Origin: Chloroflexota bacterium
GTDB lineage: Bacteria > Chloroflexota > Dehalococcoidia > JACQGW01
DNA length: 10,476 bases
Assembly (NCBI GenBank): GCA_016199325.1
Contig: JACQGW010000036.1
Location: forward strand, 1-10,476
Direction: 5' to 3'
Within the stretch, counting starts at the first letter, position 1; each line of letters opens with the position of its first letter. The notes under the pieces are model-generated. The model was given only the letters and a program-made list of their open reading frames with translations, had not been told where the DNA came from and made no database searches. Positions 1 to 6,198 of the stretch are shown here, one piece after another. A program made the translations under genes and the position numbers.

Positions 1-46
1 CACGAGTGTTTCCGCCAGTCGGATACGCGCGATCCGGCCTTTTTCA

Positions 47-68
47 GGGGACTCATGACGGAGTCCCC
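47..68. other. 8-bp hairpin downstream of the dipeptidase gene
   Basis: The arms GGGGACTC (47-54) and GAGTCCCC (61-68) are perfect reverse complements around a 6-base loop. The hairpin lies about 37 bases past the dipeptidase stop codon, so it could protect or end that transcript. On the minus strand it is followed by CTGAAAAAGG rather than a T-run, so it is not a canonical intrinsic terminator. The only T-run (near 40-44) is on the wrong side for plus-strand termination as well. Confidence 0.4.
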
Positions 69-70
69 AC

Positions 71-100
71 CCCACGAGTTCCTACGAGCTCCTACGAGCT
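71..100. repeat. Short 10-bp tandem repeat
   Basis: Two identical 10-base units, CCTACGAGCT at 81-90 and 91-100, are preceded by a degenerate third unit (CCCACGAGTT, 71-80). The array ends 4 bases before the dipeptidase stop codon. Each unit contains the near-palindrome ACGAGCT. It could be simple slippage-prone DNA; no function is visible. Confidence 0.6.
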
Positions 101-104
101 CCTC

Positions 105-1217
105 TCAGCCAATCACCCGGCGCAGGAAATCGATGGCGTTCTGCCCGGCGATCTTCTTGATGTCTCCGTCGGAGTAGCCGCGGGCGATGAGCCCCTGGAT
201 GATGTTCTTCCCGTCGGCCGGCGACTCCAGCCCGTTGAGGTAGGGCGCCGGCGGCCTCTGTGTGCGCCCCAACAGCTTCATGTGGAGGCCGATGTGGTCC
301 CCGATGAGCGTGTCGGTGCCGATGGCGACGTGGTCGGCGCCGACGAGCTTCACCATGTAGTCGTAGTGGTCGAGGACGCAGTTGATGTCCTGGTCGGGCG
401 CATCGCTCAGCGCGTTGGGGACGGCCGTGATGGCGATGAGGCCGCCTTTCCTGGCGCAGGCCAGGAGCTCCTCGTCTTTCCGGGTTCGCCGCGTCGGCCG
501 GATCGTGTAGGCGGCGTTGTGGCTGAAGGTGATCGGCACCTGTGAGTACTCGATGGCGTCCATGGCCGTCCGGAAGCTGGCGTGGGAGATGTCGACGGCC
601 ATTCCGAGATCGTTCATCCGGCGGACGACCTCGACGCCGAACTCGCTGAGGCCGCCGTCGTTTCGCTCGTTCTGGCCGTCGCCGATGTAGTTGCGGCGGG
701 CGTACGTCAGGCCGCCGAGCCGAACGCCAAGGCCGGAGAGGACCTCGATGCGGTGCAGGTCGTTGTCGATGGCCAGGTGCTCGACCGTCGGCAGAAAGCC
801 GATCTGGCCGCGCTGTTTGGCGTTGACGATGTCGGCGGCGCGGCCGATCGTGACGACGCTCTCGTCCTGCCGGGCCAGATCCGCCAGCATCTGGCCGACC
901 TCGTCGACGAGATCGGCAAACCGGCCGAAGGACGGGTCGGGGCTCTTCGCCAGACACGAGAGGCCATTGGCGGTGCAGACCGCCGTCCAGCCGCCGTGCC
1001 GCGTTGCGTTGTAGCCCCAGCGCCAATCATTGCCGCGGAAGTACGCGGCGAAGTCGTCCGCACGCTCAGCCAGGACCATGGGGTGCTCATGGAGATCGAC
1101 CATGATGATGGTCTCCATGAGGCGCTGGAAGCGCGCTTCTTGCGCTCGGTCCAGCGGAACCGTCGTGGATGGGACGCGATCAGTTTCCTTCGCGAGCGGG
1201 ATTGCGGTCGTTCCCAT
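105..1217 (-). CDS. Membrane dipeptidase-like metallopeptidase (peptidase family M19)
   Basis: A 370-residue protein of the renal dipeptidase (M19) family, a TIM-barrel metallohydrolase that cleaves dipeptides and often accepts a D-residue at the C-terminal position. Expected metal ligands by motif: DLHEHP with H43 and H45, E146 in PTVEHL, H212 in VDISHAS and H233 in TFSHN; D302 sits in HVAIGTD. The segment EFGVEVVRRMNDLGM before DISH is typical of the family. Most M19 enzymes have HxD at the first site, so HxH here is unusual. ATG 1217 was chosen because GGAAGG lies 7 bases upstream; a GTG 7 codons earlier (1238) has no ribosome-binding site. No signal peptide or lipobox is seen, so the protein is probably cytoplasmic. 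It lies downstream of two oxidoreductase subunit genes on the same strand, suggesting release of an amino acid substrate for them. The family call is firm; the substrate is unknown. Confidence 0.9.
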   Translation of the reverse strand: MGTTAIPLAKETDRVPSTTVPLDRAQEARFQRLMETIIMVDLHEHPMVLAERADDFAAYFRGNDWRWGYNATRHGGWTAVCTANGLSCLAKSPDPSFGRFADLVDEVGQMLADLARQDESVVTIGRAADIVNAKQRGQIGFLPTVEHLAIDNDLHRIEVLSGLGVRLGGLTYARRNYIGDGQNERNDGGLSEFGVEVVRRMNDLGMAVDISHASFRTAMDAIEYSQVPITFSHNAAYTIRPTRRTRKDEELLACARKGGLIAITAVPNALSDAPDQDINCVLDHYDYMVKLVGADHVAIGTDTLIGDHIGLHMKLLGRTQRPPAPYLNGLESPADGKNIIQGLIARGYSDGDIKKIAGQNAIDFLRRVIG

Positions 1218-1263
1218 GGCTGCACCTTCCTTCTGCACCTGCCGTGAAGAGCGTTGGGGAACG

Positions 1264-1323
1264 GCGCACTCACGTGCGCACTACGAACCAGCGCCCCCGT
1301 TCGTAGTGCGCACGTGAGTGCGC
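1264..1323. repeat. Perfect 25-bp inverted repeat (60-base palindrome)
   Basis: Arms 1264-1288 and 1299-1323 are exact reverse complements over 25 bases with a 10-base loop (1289-1298). Each arm carries the self-palindrome GTGCGCAC (1274-1281, 1306-1313) and an overlapping CACGTG, so each arm could also fold on itself. It sits 46 bases upstream of the dipeptidase start and downstream of the DAO-gene stop. No T-run follows on either strand, so it is not a standard intrinsic terminator. It could be an operator, an mRNA processing or stability hairpin, or a dispersed palindromic element. Confidence 0.9.
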
Positions 1324-1345
1324 TTCCGCGGTCGTGCAAGGAATA

Positions 1346-1388
1346 CGAGGTTCAAGGTTCAGCGGTTGTTCTCCAACCTTGAACCTCG
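1346..1388. repeat. 14-bp inverted repeat built from the AACCTTGAACCTCG repeat
   Basis: Arm 1346-1359 and arm 1375-1388 are perfect reverse complements over 14 bases around a 15-base loop. The right arm with two preceding bases (1373-1388) recurs exactly at 7463-7478. The structure begins 13 bases past the stop of the DAO-family gene, where a transcript end or processing hairpin would lie. No T-run follows. The sequence-specific recurrence suggests a small dispersed intergenic repeat. Confidence 0.75.
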
Positions 1389-1401
1389 AACCCGTGTATC
1401 G

Positions 1402-2607
1402 CTAGGAGCCTGCGGCGCCGGCCAGGATGGCCGGGCGGGGGCTCATGAGGGAGAGCGTGCGCTCGGGGGCGGGGGTCCAGCCCTGGCGCTCGCGCCAATC
1501 CGCCGGCGTGTTGGCGAAGCGGCTCAGCTTCAGCTCGCTCAGATCGGTGAAGAGGCACTTGCCGTGCAGGACGAGCTCGCTGACCGCCTTCCCGGTGGCC
1601 GGCGACAGGCCGAAGCCCACGCTCGACATGGTCGCGATGACGAAGTTGTTCGGGTGGTCCAGCCGGTCGATGACGGGGCTCCCGTCCGGGGTCTGCTCGA
1701 CGACCCCGCCCCAGCTCCGCAGCAGCGGCACGTGGGCGGCGCCCGGGAAGAGCTCGGCCAGGCGGCGAGCCAGGTTCCGGATCAGCGGCGTCGTCTGCTT
1801 CTCCGGCGTCCTCAGCTCGTTCCACTCGATCCACTCGTGGGGACCGCCGCCGTAGTGCAGATTGCCCCGATGGGTCTGCCGGCCGTACATCCCGTTGCCG
1901 GCAACGCCGCCGCGATACATCAGCGGCAGCGGCGCAGTCACGACGATCTCGACGCGGCCGTGGGCGAGCGGCAGATAGGCGCCGACCATCCCCGCGATCA
2001 TCCCGGTCTGCGGGCCGGCGGCGTCGACGACGAAGTCGGCGCCGAACGTGCCGCGGTTGGTCTCGACCTCGACGACCCGCCCGCCGGCCGTCTTGATGCC
2101 GGTGGCCATCGTGTGCTGGTAGATCCGGCCGCCCCGGTCCTGGAGCGCCCACGCGTAGGCCTGGGAGGTCCGGTGGGGATTGGCATGGCCGCCGAAGTGG
2201 CTGAAGGTGCCGCCGAGCGCGTTGTCGCCGACGATCGGCACGAGGTCCTTGAGCTGCTTCTGATCAAGGAACTCGGTGTGAAAGCCCCGCTCCTCGTTGA
2301 GCTCCGCCATCCGGCGGGACATCTGGAGCTGTTCCTCGTTGAGGAACACGCCGATCCGGTTGGGCTGCCACTCGGTCGGGTAGCCCAGCAGCTCGTCCAT
2401 GTGGGGCCAGAGCCGCTGCTCCTCATCCCCCAGTGGGCTGTAGATGTGGGTGCAGCCGCCCCCGTTGCGGCCGGAGGCCTCCCAGCCGACGATCCCCTTC
2501 TCGAGGAGGATGACGTCGACGCCCGCCTGCGCCAGCCACCACGCGGAGCTCAGTCCGGTGACTCCACCGCCAATGACCACAACCGAAGCACCGGCTACGT
2601 GTGCCAT
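1402..2607 (-). CDS. FAD-dependent oxidoreductase, DAO family (HcnC / OoxB / sarcosine oxidase beta-like)
   Basis: A 401-residue D-amino-acid-oxidase-fold flavoprotein. The FAD dinucleotide motif GGGVTG is at residues 13-18, the ribose-binding acid at E36 (LLEKG), and the family loop SGRNGGG around 45-51. Near the C terminus PDGSPVID and MSSVGFGLSPATGK are typical of DadA, sarcosine oxidase beta and HcnC proteins. Such enzymes oxidise the C-N bond of amino acids or N-alkylated amino acids and usually pair with an HcnB/OoxA-like subunit, which is the gene 79 bases upstream. ATG 2607 has a strong GGAGGGAGGT site 7 bases upstream. No signal peptide is seen. The substrate (D-amino acid, sarcosine, opine, proline or glycine) cannot be told from sequence; the family is certain. 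Confidence 0.88.
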   Translation of the reverse strand: MAHVAGASVVVIGGGVTGLSSAWWLAQAGVDVILLEKGIVGWEASGRNGGGCTHIYSPLGDEEQRLWPHMDELLGYPTEWQPNRIGVFLNEEQLQMSRRMAELNEERGFHTEFLDQKQLKDLVPIVGDNALGGTFSHFGGHANPHRTSQAYAWALQDRGGRIYQHTMATGIKTAGGRVVEVETNRGTFGADFVVDAAGPQTGMIAGMVGAYLPLAHGRVEIVVTAPLPLMYRGGVAGNGMYGRQTHRGNLHYGGGPHEWIEWNELRTPEKQTTPLIRNLARRLAELFPGAAHVPLLRSWGGVVEQTPDGSPVIDRLDHPNNFVIATMSSVGFGLSPATGKAVSELVLHGKCLFTDLSELKLSRFANTPADWRERQGWTPAPERTLSLMSPRPAILAGAAGS

Positions 2608-2686
2608 ATGTCTGACCTCCCTCCAAGGTAGATGAATTCTCTGCTCGATCCCACTGCGGAGTGTGGACCGGCCTGCGACGTACTGG

Positions 2687-4369
2687 TCACTGCTGCCCTG
2701 CCGGCGTGGAGCCCGATCCCTGCTTCGCCGGGACGGGCTTGGGAATCCCGCCGACCCGGGTGCTCAGCAGCCCGCCAAGGCCGGCCATCCGGCCTCGCAT
2801 GGCGGACCGAATGCCGAACCAGCCGGTCCAGTTCTCGCGCATCTCCTCCGGCTCGTCGTCGGGCCACATCACGTAGAGCGGCAGCGGGCGCACCGGAGCC
2901 CGGTAGCTCGGCATCGGGATCTGGGAGACGTCCGTCCCCGCCTCGTCGGCCAGGAGCAGAGCGATCTGCTCGCGGCATCGCCGGCCCTGGCAGTGGCCCA
3001 TGCCCGCCCGCGTCAGCCGCTTGATCTGGTCCTGGTTGATCGGTCCGTCCTTCGCCAGGGTCTTCAGGCTCCGGGCGCTCATCTCCTGTGACGACCAGTG
3101 AAGGTACCGCGGCGGCTGGACGTCGGCCACCTCTCGCCGGGTCACCTCCTCGCACTGGCACGTGTGTGCTTCGTAGCCGCTGACGTCCACGATGGAGTGG
3201 AGCCAGGTCGCCCAGTGGGTGTGAACCCCACTGGAGCCGGCGCCGTTCAGGTGCTGGAGCTGCGCCCGCAGCGTGCCGGCGCGACCCGACGCGACGGCGC
3301 CTAGCGACTCGGCGGCCGCGATCCCGGCCAGCCGGCCCTGGTCCCGGGCGATGTCCGAATTGGCGATCATGCCGTCGTGGAACCCGGCGCAGTCGCCGGC
3401 CACAAAGACGCCGGGGGCGGTGGTCTGCATCCACTCATCGATCTCCGGCACGAACCCGCCGAGCCCGGAGCGGAACGGCAGGCGGCACTCCAGCAGGTCG
3501 AGCAGCTCGACGACGGGCACAAGGCCGATGGCCAGGCAGACGGTATCGCAGGCGATCTCCTTCTCGCTGCCGGCGATGGGCTTCAGGTCGCCGCCGACCT
3601 CCACAATCACGATGGACCGGACCTCGTCGGCGCTGCCCTTCGCCTCCTTGACGGTATGGGCCGTATAGAACGGGACCCCCCTGCTCTCCAACTGGGATCG
3701 CAGCGCGTCGTCGCCGCGCACCTGGGGCGAGACCTCGACGACGCCGGCGACCTCGACGCCGCGCTCCAGCGCCAGCGCCGCCGTTCGCAGGCCGACGTTC
3801 CCGGAGCCCAGGACCACCATCCGCTGGGACGACAGCGCCCGATACCGCGTCAGGAGCGAATGGGCGCCGTTGGCCCCCATGACCCCGGCCTTGCCCCAGC
3901 CCGAGAAGCCCATGCCCAGGTCCCTGGCGCCGGCGGCGACGACCAGCGTGTTGTAGCCGACGAGCCAGGATCGCTCCTCGTCGGCCAGGCCGACCATCGA
4001 TCCTTCGAGCTCGCGGACGTTCCGGGTGTTCCGGAAGGCGCCCCAGACGTAGGTGCCCAACTGCACGTCGACCCCGGCGTCGTACGCCTCGGTGAGCGCC
4101 GGATTGGATTGGAGCACCCGCTCCAGCATCGTCGCCTTGTTCTGGACGGTGGGCTGCATCCGCCCGCCGTAGTGGAGGGGCACCTCCAGGCCCATCATGC
4201 TCATGCCGACGGGGTTCTCGTCGACGAGCATGACCTCGACCCCAGCTCGGGCGGCCTCGATGGCGGCGGCAGTGCCGGCGATGCCGGCTCCGATCACGAC
4301 CAGCGGAACGCGCTTCTCCGGCCTGGGCGCTTTGCCTTTGATGGACAGTCTGTCAACGCCTTCTGTCAT
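2687..4369 (-). CDS. FAD/NAD(P)-binding oxidoreductase with BFD-like [2Fe-2S] motif (HcnB / OoxA / sarcosine oxidase alpha-like)
   Basis: A 560-residue protein with two dinucleotide-binding motifs, GAGIAG (27-32) and GSGNVG (188-193), and a second FAD motif, GVFVAGDCAG, near 320. It also has a BFD-like iron-sulfur motif: C404 and C406 in CQCEEV, then C460 and C465 in CQGRRC after GMGH. This is the layout of HcnB, OoxA and two-component dehydrogenase alpha subunits, which take electrons from a DAO-type partner. The partner is the next gene, and the order matches hcnB-hcnC. There is no N-terminal ferredoxin domain and no hcnA-like gene alongside. About 60 residues after the usual RPLPL end form an extra tail containing WTGWFG. 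ATG 4369 has GGAG 8 bases upstream. In-frame starts at 4426 (ATG) and 4489 (TTG) exist but lack convincing sites; 4489 is almost at the predicted transcript start. Confidence 0.87.
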   Translation of the reverse strand: MTEGVDRLSIKGKAPRPEKRVPLVVIGAGIAGTAAAIEAARAGVEVMLVDENPVGMSMMGLEVPLHYGGRMQPTVQNKATMLERVLQSNPALTEAYDAGVDVQLGTYVWGAFRNTRNVRELEGSMVGLADEERSWLVGYNTLVVAAGARDLGMGFSGWGKAGVMGANGAHSLLTRYRALSSQRMVVLGSGNVGLRTAALALERGVEVAGVVEVSPQVRGDDALRSQLESRGVPFYTAHTVKEAKGSADEVRSIVIVEVGGDLKPIAGSEKEIACDTVCLAIGLVPVVELLDLLECRLPFRSGLGGFVPEIDEWMQTTAPGVFVAGDCAGFHDGMIANSDIARDQGRLAGIAAAESLGAVASGRAGTLRAQLQHLNGAGSSGVHTHWATWLHSIVDVSGYEAHTCQCEEVTRREVADVQPPRYLHWSSQEMSARSLKTLAKDGPINQDQIKRLTRAGMGHCQGRRCREQIALLLADEAGTDVSQIPMPSYRAPVRPLPLYVMWPDDEPEEMRENWTGWFGIRSAMRGRMAGLGGLLSTRVGGIPKPVPAKQGSGSTPAGQQ

Positions 4370-4394
4370 GCCGTGCTCTCCTCTCTCCGGACAT
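4353..4394 (-). promoter_or_regulatory. Possible 13-codon upstream ORF overlapping the oxidase start
   Basis: An ATG at 4394 follows an excellent AGGAGG ribosome-binding site (AGGAGGAGGGGCC then ATG). It opens a 13-codon frame, M-S-G-E-R-R-A-R-H-D-R-R-R, ending with TGA at 4353-4355, past the downstream ATG at 4369 and in a different frame. Its initiation signal looks stronger than that of the main gene, so translation of the oxidase alpha subunit may be coupled to it or limited by it. Alternatively the AGGAGG serves no start at all; this is a prediction from the sequence only. Confidence 0.4.
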
Positions 4395-4498
4395 GGCCCC
4401 TCCTCCTGGATCGGTCCCCACGGCATCGCTCGTGGCGGTAAACCATGCGAGTAATGCAAGATGGTTATCTGATAGTCGGAGACGCTCAAATTGGCGCG

Positions 4499-4527
4499 AT
4501 TATAGGCCGGCCTGCCGGCAGTGTCAA
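4499..4527 (-). promoter_or_regulatory. Consensus sigma-70 promoter for the oxidase operon
   Basis: On the minus strand TTGACA (4527-4522) and TATAAT (4504-4499) are both perfect and exactly 17 bases apart. Transcription would start near 4492, giving a leader of about 120 bases before ATG 4369. Such a consensus promoter in GC-rich DNA is very unlikely by chance. Its spacer contains the left arm of a 10-bp inverted repeat, so it may be controlled by a repressor. Confidence 0.88.
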
Positions 4528-4560
4528 GTTTGTGCTAGAATGGCCTGGTCGCCGGCAGGC
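4510..4560. promoter_or_regulatory. 10-bp inverted repeat between divergent promoters, candidate operator
   Basis: GCCTGCCGGC (4510-4519) and GCCGGCAGGC (4551-4560) are perfect reverse complements, 41 bases centre to centre (about four helical turns). The left arm lies inside the spacer of the minus-strand promoter, and the two arms flank the plus-strand extended -10 element. This geometry would suit a dimeric or looping regulator acting on both operons. The GC-rich composition makes a chance match possible. Confidence 0.45.
4533..4541 (+). promoter_or_regulatory. Extended -10 promoter of the glpD operon
   Basis: TGCTAGAAT is an extended -10 element (TGn plus TAGAAT, five of six matches to TATAAT) 43 bases upstream of the GTG start of glpD. 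The -35 region is poor: with an 18-base spacer it reads CTGCCG. Activity may therefore rest on the extended -10 or on an activator. The same nonamer recurs at 10040-10048. Confidence 0.6.
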
Positions 4561-4584
4561 TGGGCCTCGCCATCGGAGTGGAAC

Positions 4585-6198
4585 GTGGGGCGACTTGGCA
4601 AGCTGTTCGCGTGTGAGTTCGACCTGGCCGTCGTCGGCGGCGGGATCATCGGGGCCGGGATCGCGCGGGATGCGGCGATGCGGGGCCTGTGGGTTGCCCT
4701 GGTCGAGATGGGCGACTTCGGCCACGGTACCAGCGCCGCGTCTACCCGCCTTATCCACGGCGGGCTGCGCTACCTGGAGATGCTCGACTTCGGGCTGGTC
4801 CGGCAGGACCTTCAGGAGCGGGAGATCCTGCTCCGCATCGCCCCTCACCTCGTGCGCCCGCTGCCCTTCCTCATCCCCATCTATCGCCGCGGCGCCGCCT
4901 ATCGCCTGAAGCTCCGGATCGGCATGGTGCTGTACGATCTCCTCTCTTACGACAGGAGCCTGCCGGGGCACCGGTGGCTCTCGGCCCGGGAGGCCCTGGC
5001 GCTGGAGCCGATCCTTCCCGCCGATGGCCTCGAAGGCGCCTTTCTCTACTATGACGCGCAGGTGGCGTTCGTCGAGCGCCTCTGCCTGGAGAACGTGCTC
5101 TCCGCTCAGGAGCATGGCGCCTGCGCCGCCAACTACGCCCGCGCCGAAGGCTACCTTCGCCAGGATGGCGCCATCGCCGGCCTGGAGGTGGCCGACGTCT
5201 TGACCGGGGAGACCGCCCGAGTCCGGGCGCGTGCCGTCGTCAACGCGACGGGGCCGTGGCTCGACGAGACGCTGGCTCTGCTCCCCGGCAGCCGCCGCCC
5301 GCTGCTCCGGCGGACCAAAGGAATCCACCTGGTGACGCCGATCGCGACCCGGCACGCGCTGGTGCTGTTCGCCCAGTCGGATGGCCGGCTGTTCTTCGTC
5401 GTGCCGTGGAACGGCCTCTCGCTGGTCGGGACGACGGACACCGACTTCGACGGCGACCCCGACGGCGCCGCGGCAACCGTCGAGGACGTGCATTACCTGG
5501 TCGAGGAGACCCGGCGCGCCCTCCCCGATGGCCCCTGGGACGAGGTCTACGCCACCATGGCCGGCGTCCGCGCGCTGGTGCGGGTGGAGGGCGTGCGCGA
5601 ATCCGCCGTCTCTCGCAAGCACACGCTGGTCGACCACGCCGAGCGGGGCGGCCCTGTTGGCCTCATTTCGGTGGCCGGGGGCAAGATCACGGCCTACCGG
5701 GACATCGCCCGGGAGGCCGTCGATCGGGTCTGCCGGCGGCTGGGCGAAGCTCGGCCGCCCGCGCCAACCGACCGCGAGCCGTTGCCGGGCGCTCGCTTTG
5801 CCGACCCGGCTGCCTGCGCGCAAGAGGTGACGCGGGTGGGCGCCGGCATCGGGTTGGACGAGGGCCAGTGCCGAGCCCTGGCGGAGATCTACGGCTCCCG
5901 GGCGATGGACGTGCTGGCGCTGGCCGCGCAGGAGCCCCGGTTGGCACGGCCGATCAACGCCGGCGCCCCGGACATCATGGCTCAGGTGCATCACGCCGTG
6001 GCGGCGGAGATGGCGCTGACTGCCGAGGACTTCCTCCTCCGGCGCAGCCGCCTGGGTTTCTCCCCCGGCCAGGGCGTCGAGAGCCTGGGCGCCGTCGCCG
6101 CCGAGATGGCCCAACTCCTCGGATGGGACGAAGCCCGACGCCGCGCCGAGGAGGCTGCCTATCGCGCACGCATGGAGAAGCGAGGATATTCCAAATGA
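4585..6198 (+). CDS. glpD: Glycerol-3-phosphate dehydrogenase, FAD-dependent
   Basis: A 537-residue member of the GlpD/GlpA family, which oxidises sn-glycerol 3-phosphate to dihydroxyacetone phosphate and passes electrons to membrane quinones. The FAD motif GGGIIG is at 18-23, followed by the family signature STRLIHGGLRYL. Further family motifs are NATGPWLDE, TKGIHLV, FFVVPWNG, LVGTTDTDF and SVAGGKITAYR (around 360). The C-terminal helical DAO_C domain spans about 380-537, so the protein is full length for a GlpD (about 500-560). GTG 4585 was chosen because GGAG lies 6 bases upstream and the FAD motif follows at the expected distance. An upstream in-frame ATG at 4540 overlaps the predicted -10 box. 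The next gene overlaps the stop codon as ATGA, implying translational coupling. With glpK two genes downstream this makes a glycerol-use operon. Confidence 0.95.
   Translation: MGRLGKLFACEFDLAVVGGGIIGAGIARDAAMRGLWVALVEMGDFGHGTSAASTRLIHGGLRYLEMLDFGLVRQDLQEREILLRIAPHLVRPLPFLIPIYRRGAAYRLKLRIGMVLYDLLSYDRSLPGHRWLSAREALALEPILPADGLEGAFLYYDAQVAFVERLCLENVLSAQEHGACAANYARAEGYLRQDGAIAGLEVADVLTGETARVRARAVVNATGPWLDETLALLPGSRRPLLRRTKGIHLVTPIATRHALVLFAQSDGRLFFVVPWNGLSLVGTTDTDFDGDPDGAAATVEDVHYLVEETRRALPDGPWDEVYATMAGVRALVRVEGVRESAVSRKHTLVDHAERGGPVGLISVAGGKITAYRDIAREAVDRVCRRLGEARPPAPTDREPLPGARFADPAACAQEVTRVGAGIGLDEGQCRALAEIYGSRAMDVLALAAQEPRLARPINAGAPDIMAQVHHAVAAEMALTAEDFLLRRSRLGFSPGQGVESLGAVAAEMAQLLGWDEARRRAEEAAYRARMEKRGYSK

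Noticed and set aside
1318..2631. A 437-codon plus-strand frame opposite the DAO-family gene, and a 354-codon one at 3377-4441
   Set aside because: They mirror the real minus-strand genes, lack ribosome-binding sites and show no domain signature.
4540..4584. Upstream in-frame ATG as the glpD start
   Set aside because: It overlaps the predicted -10 box and has no ribosome-binding site; GTG 4585 has GGAG at proper spacing and fits the family N terminus.
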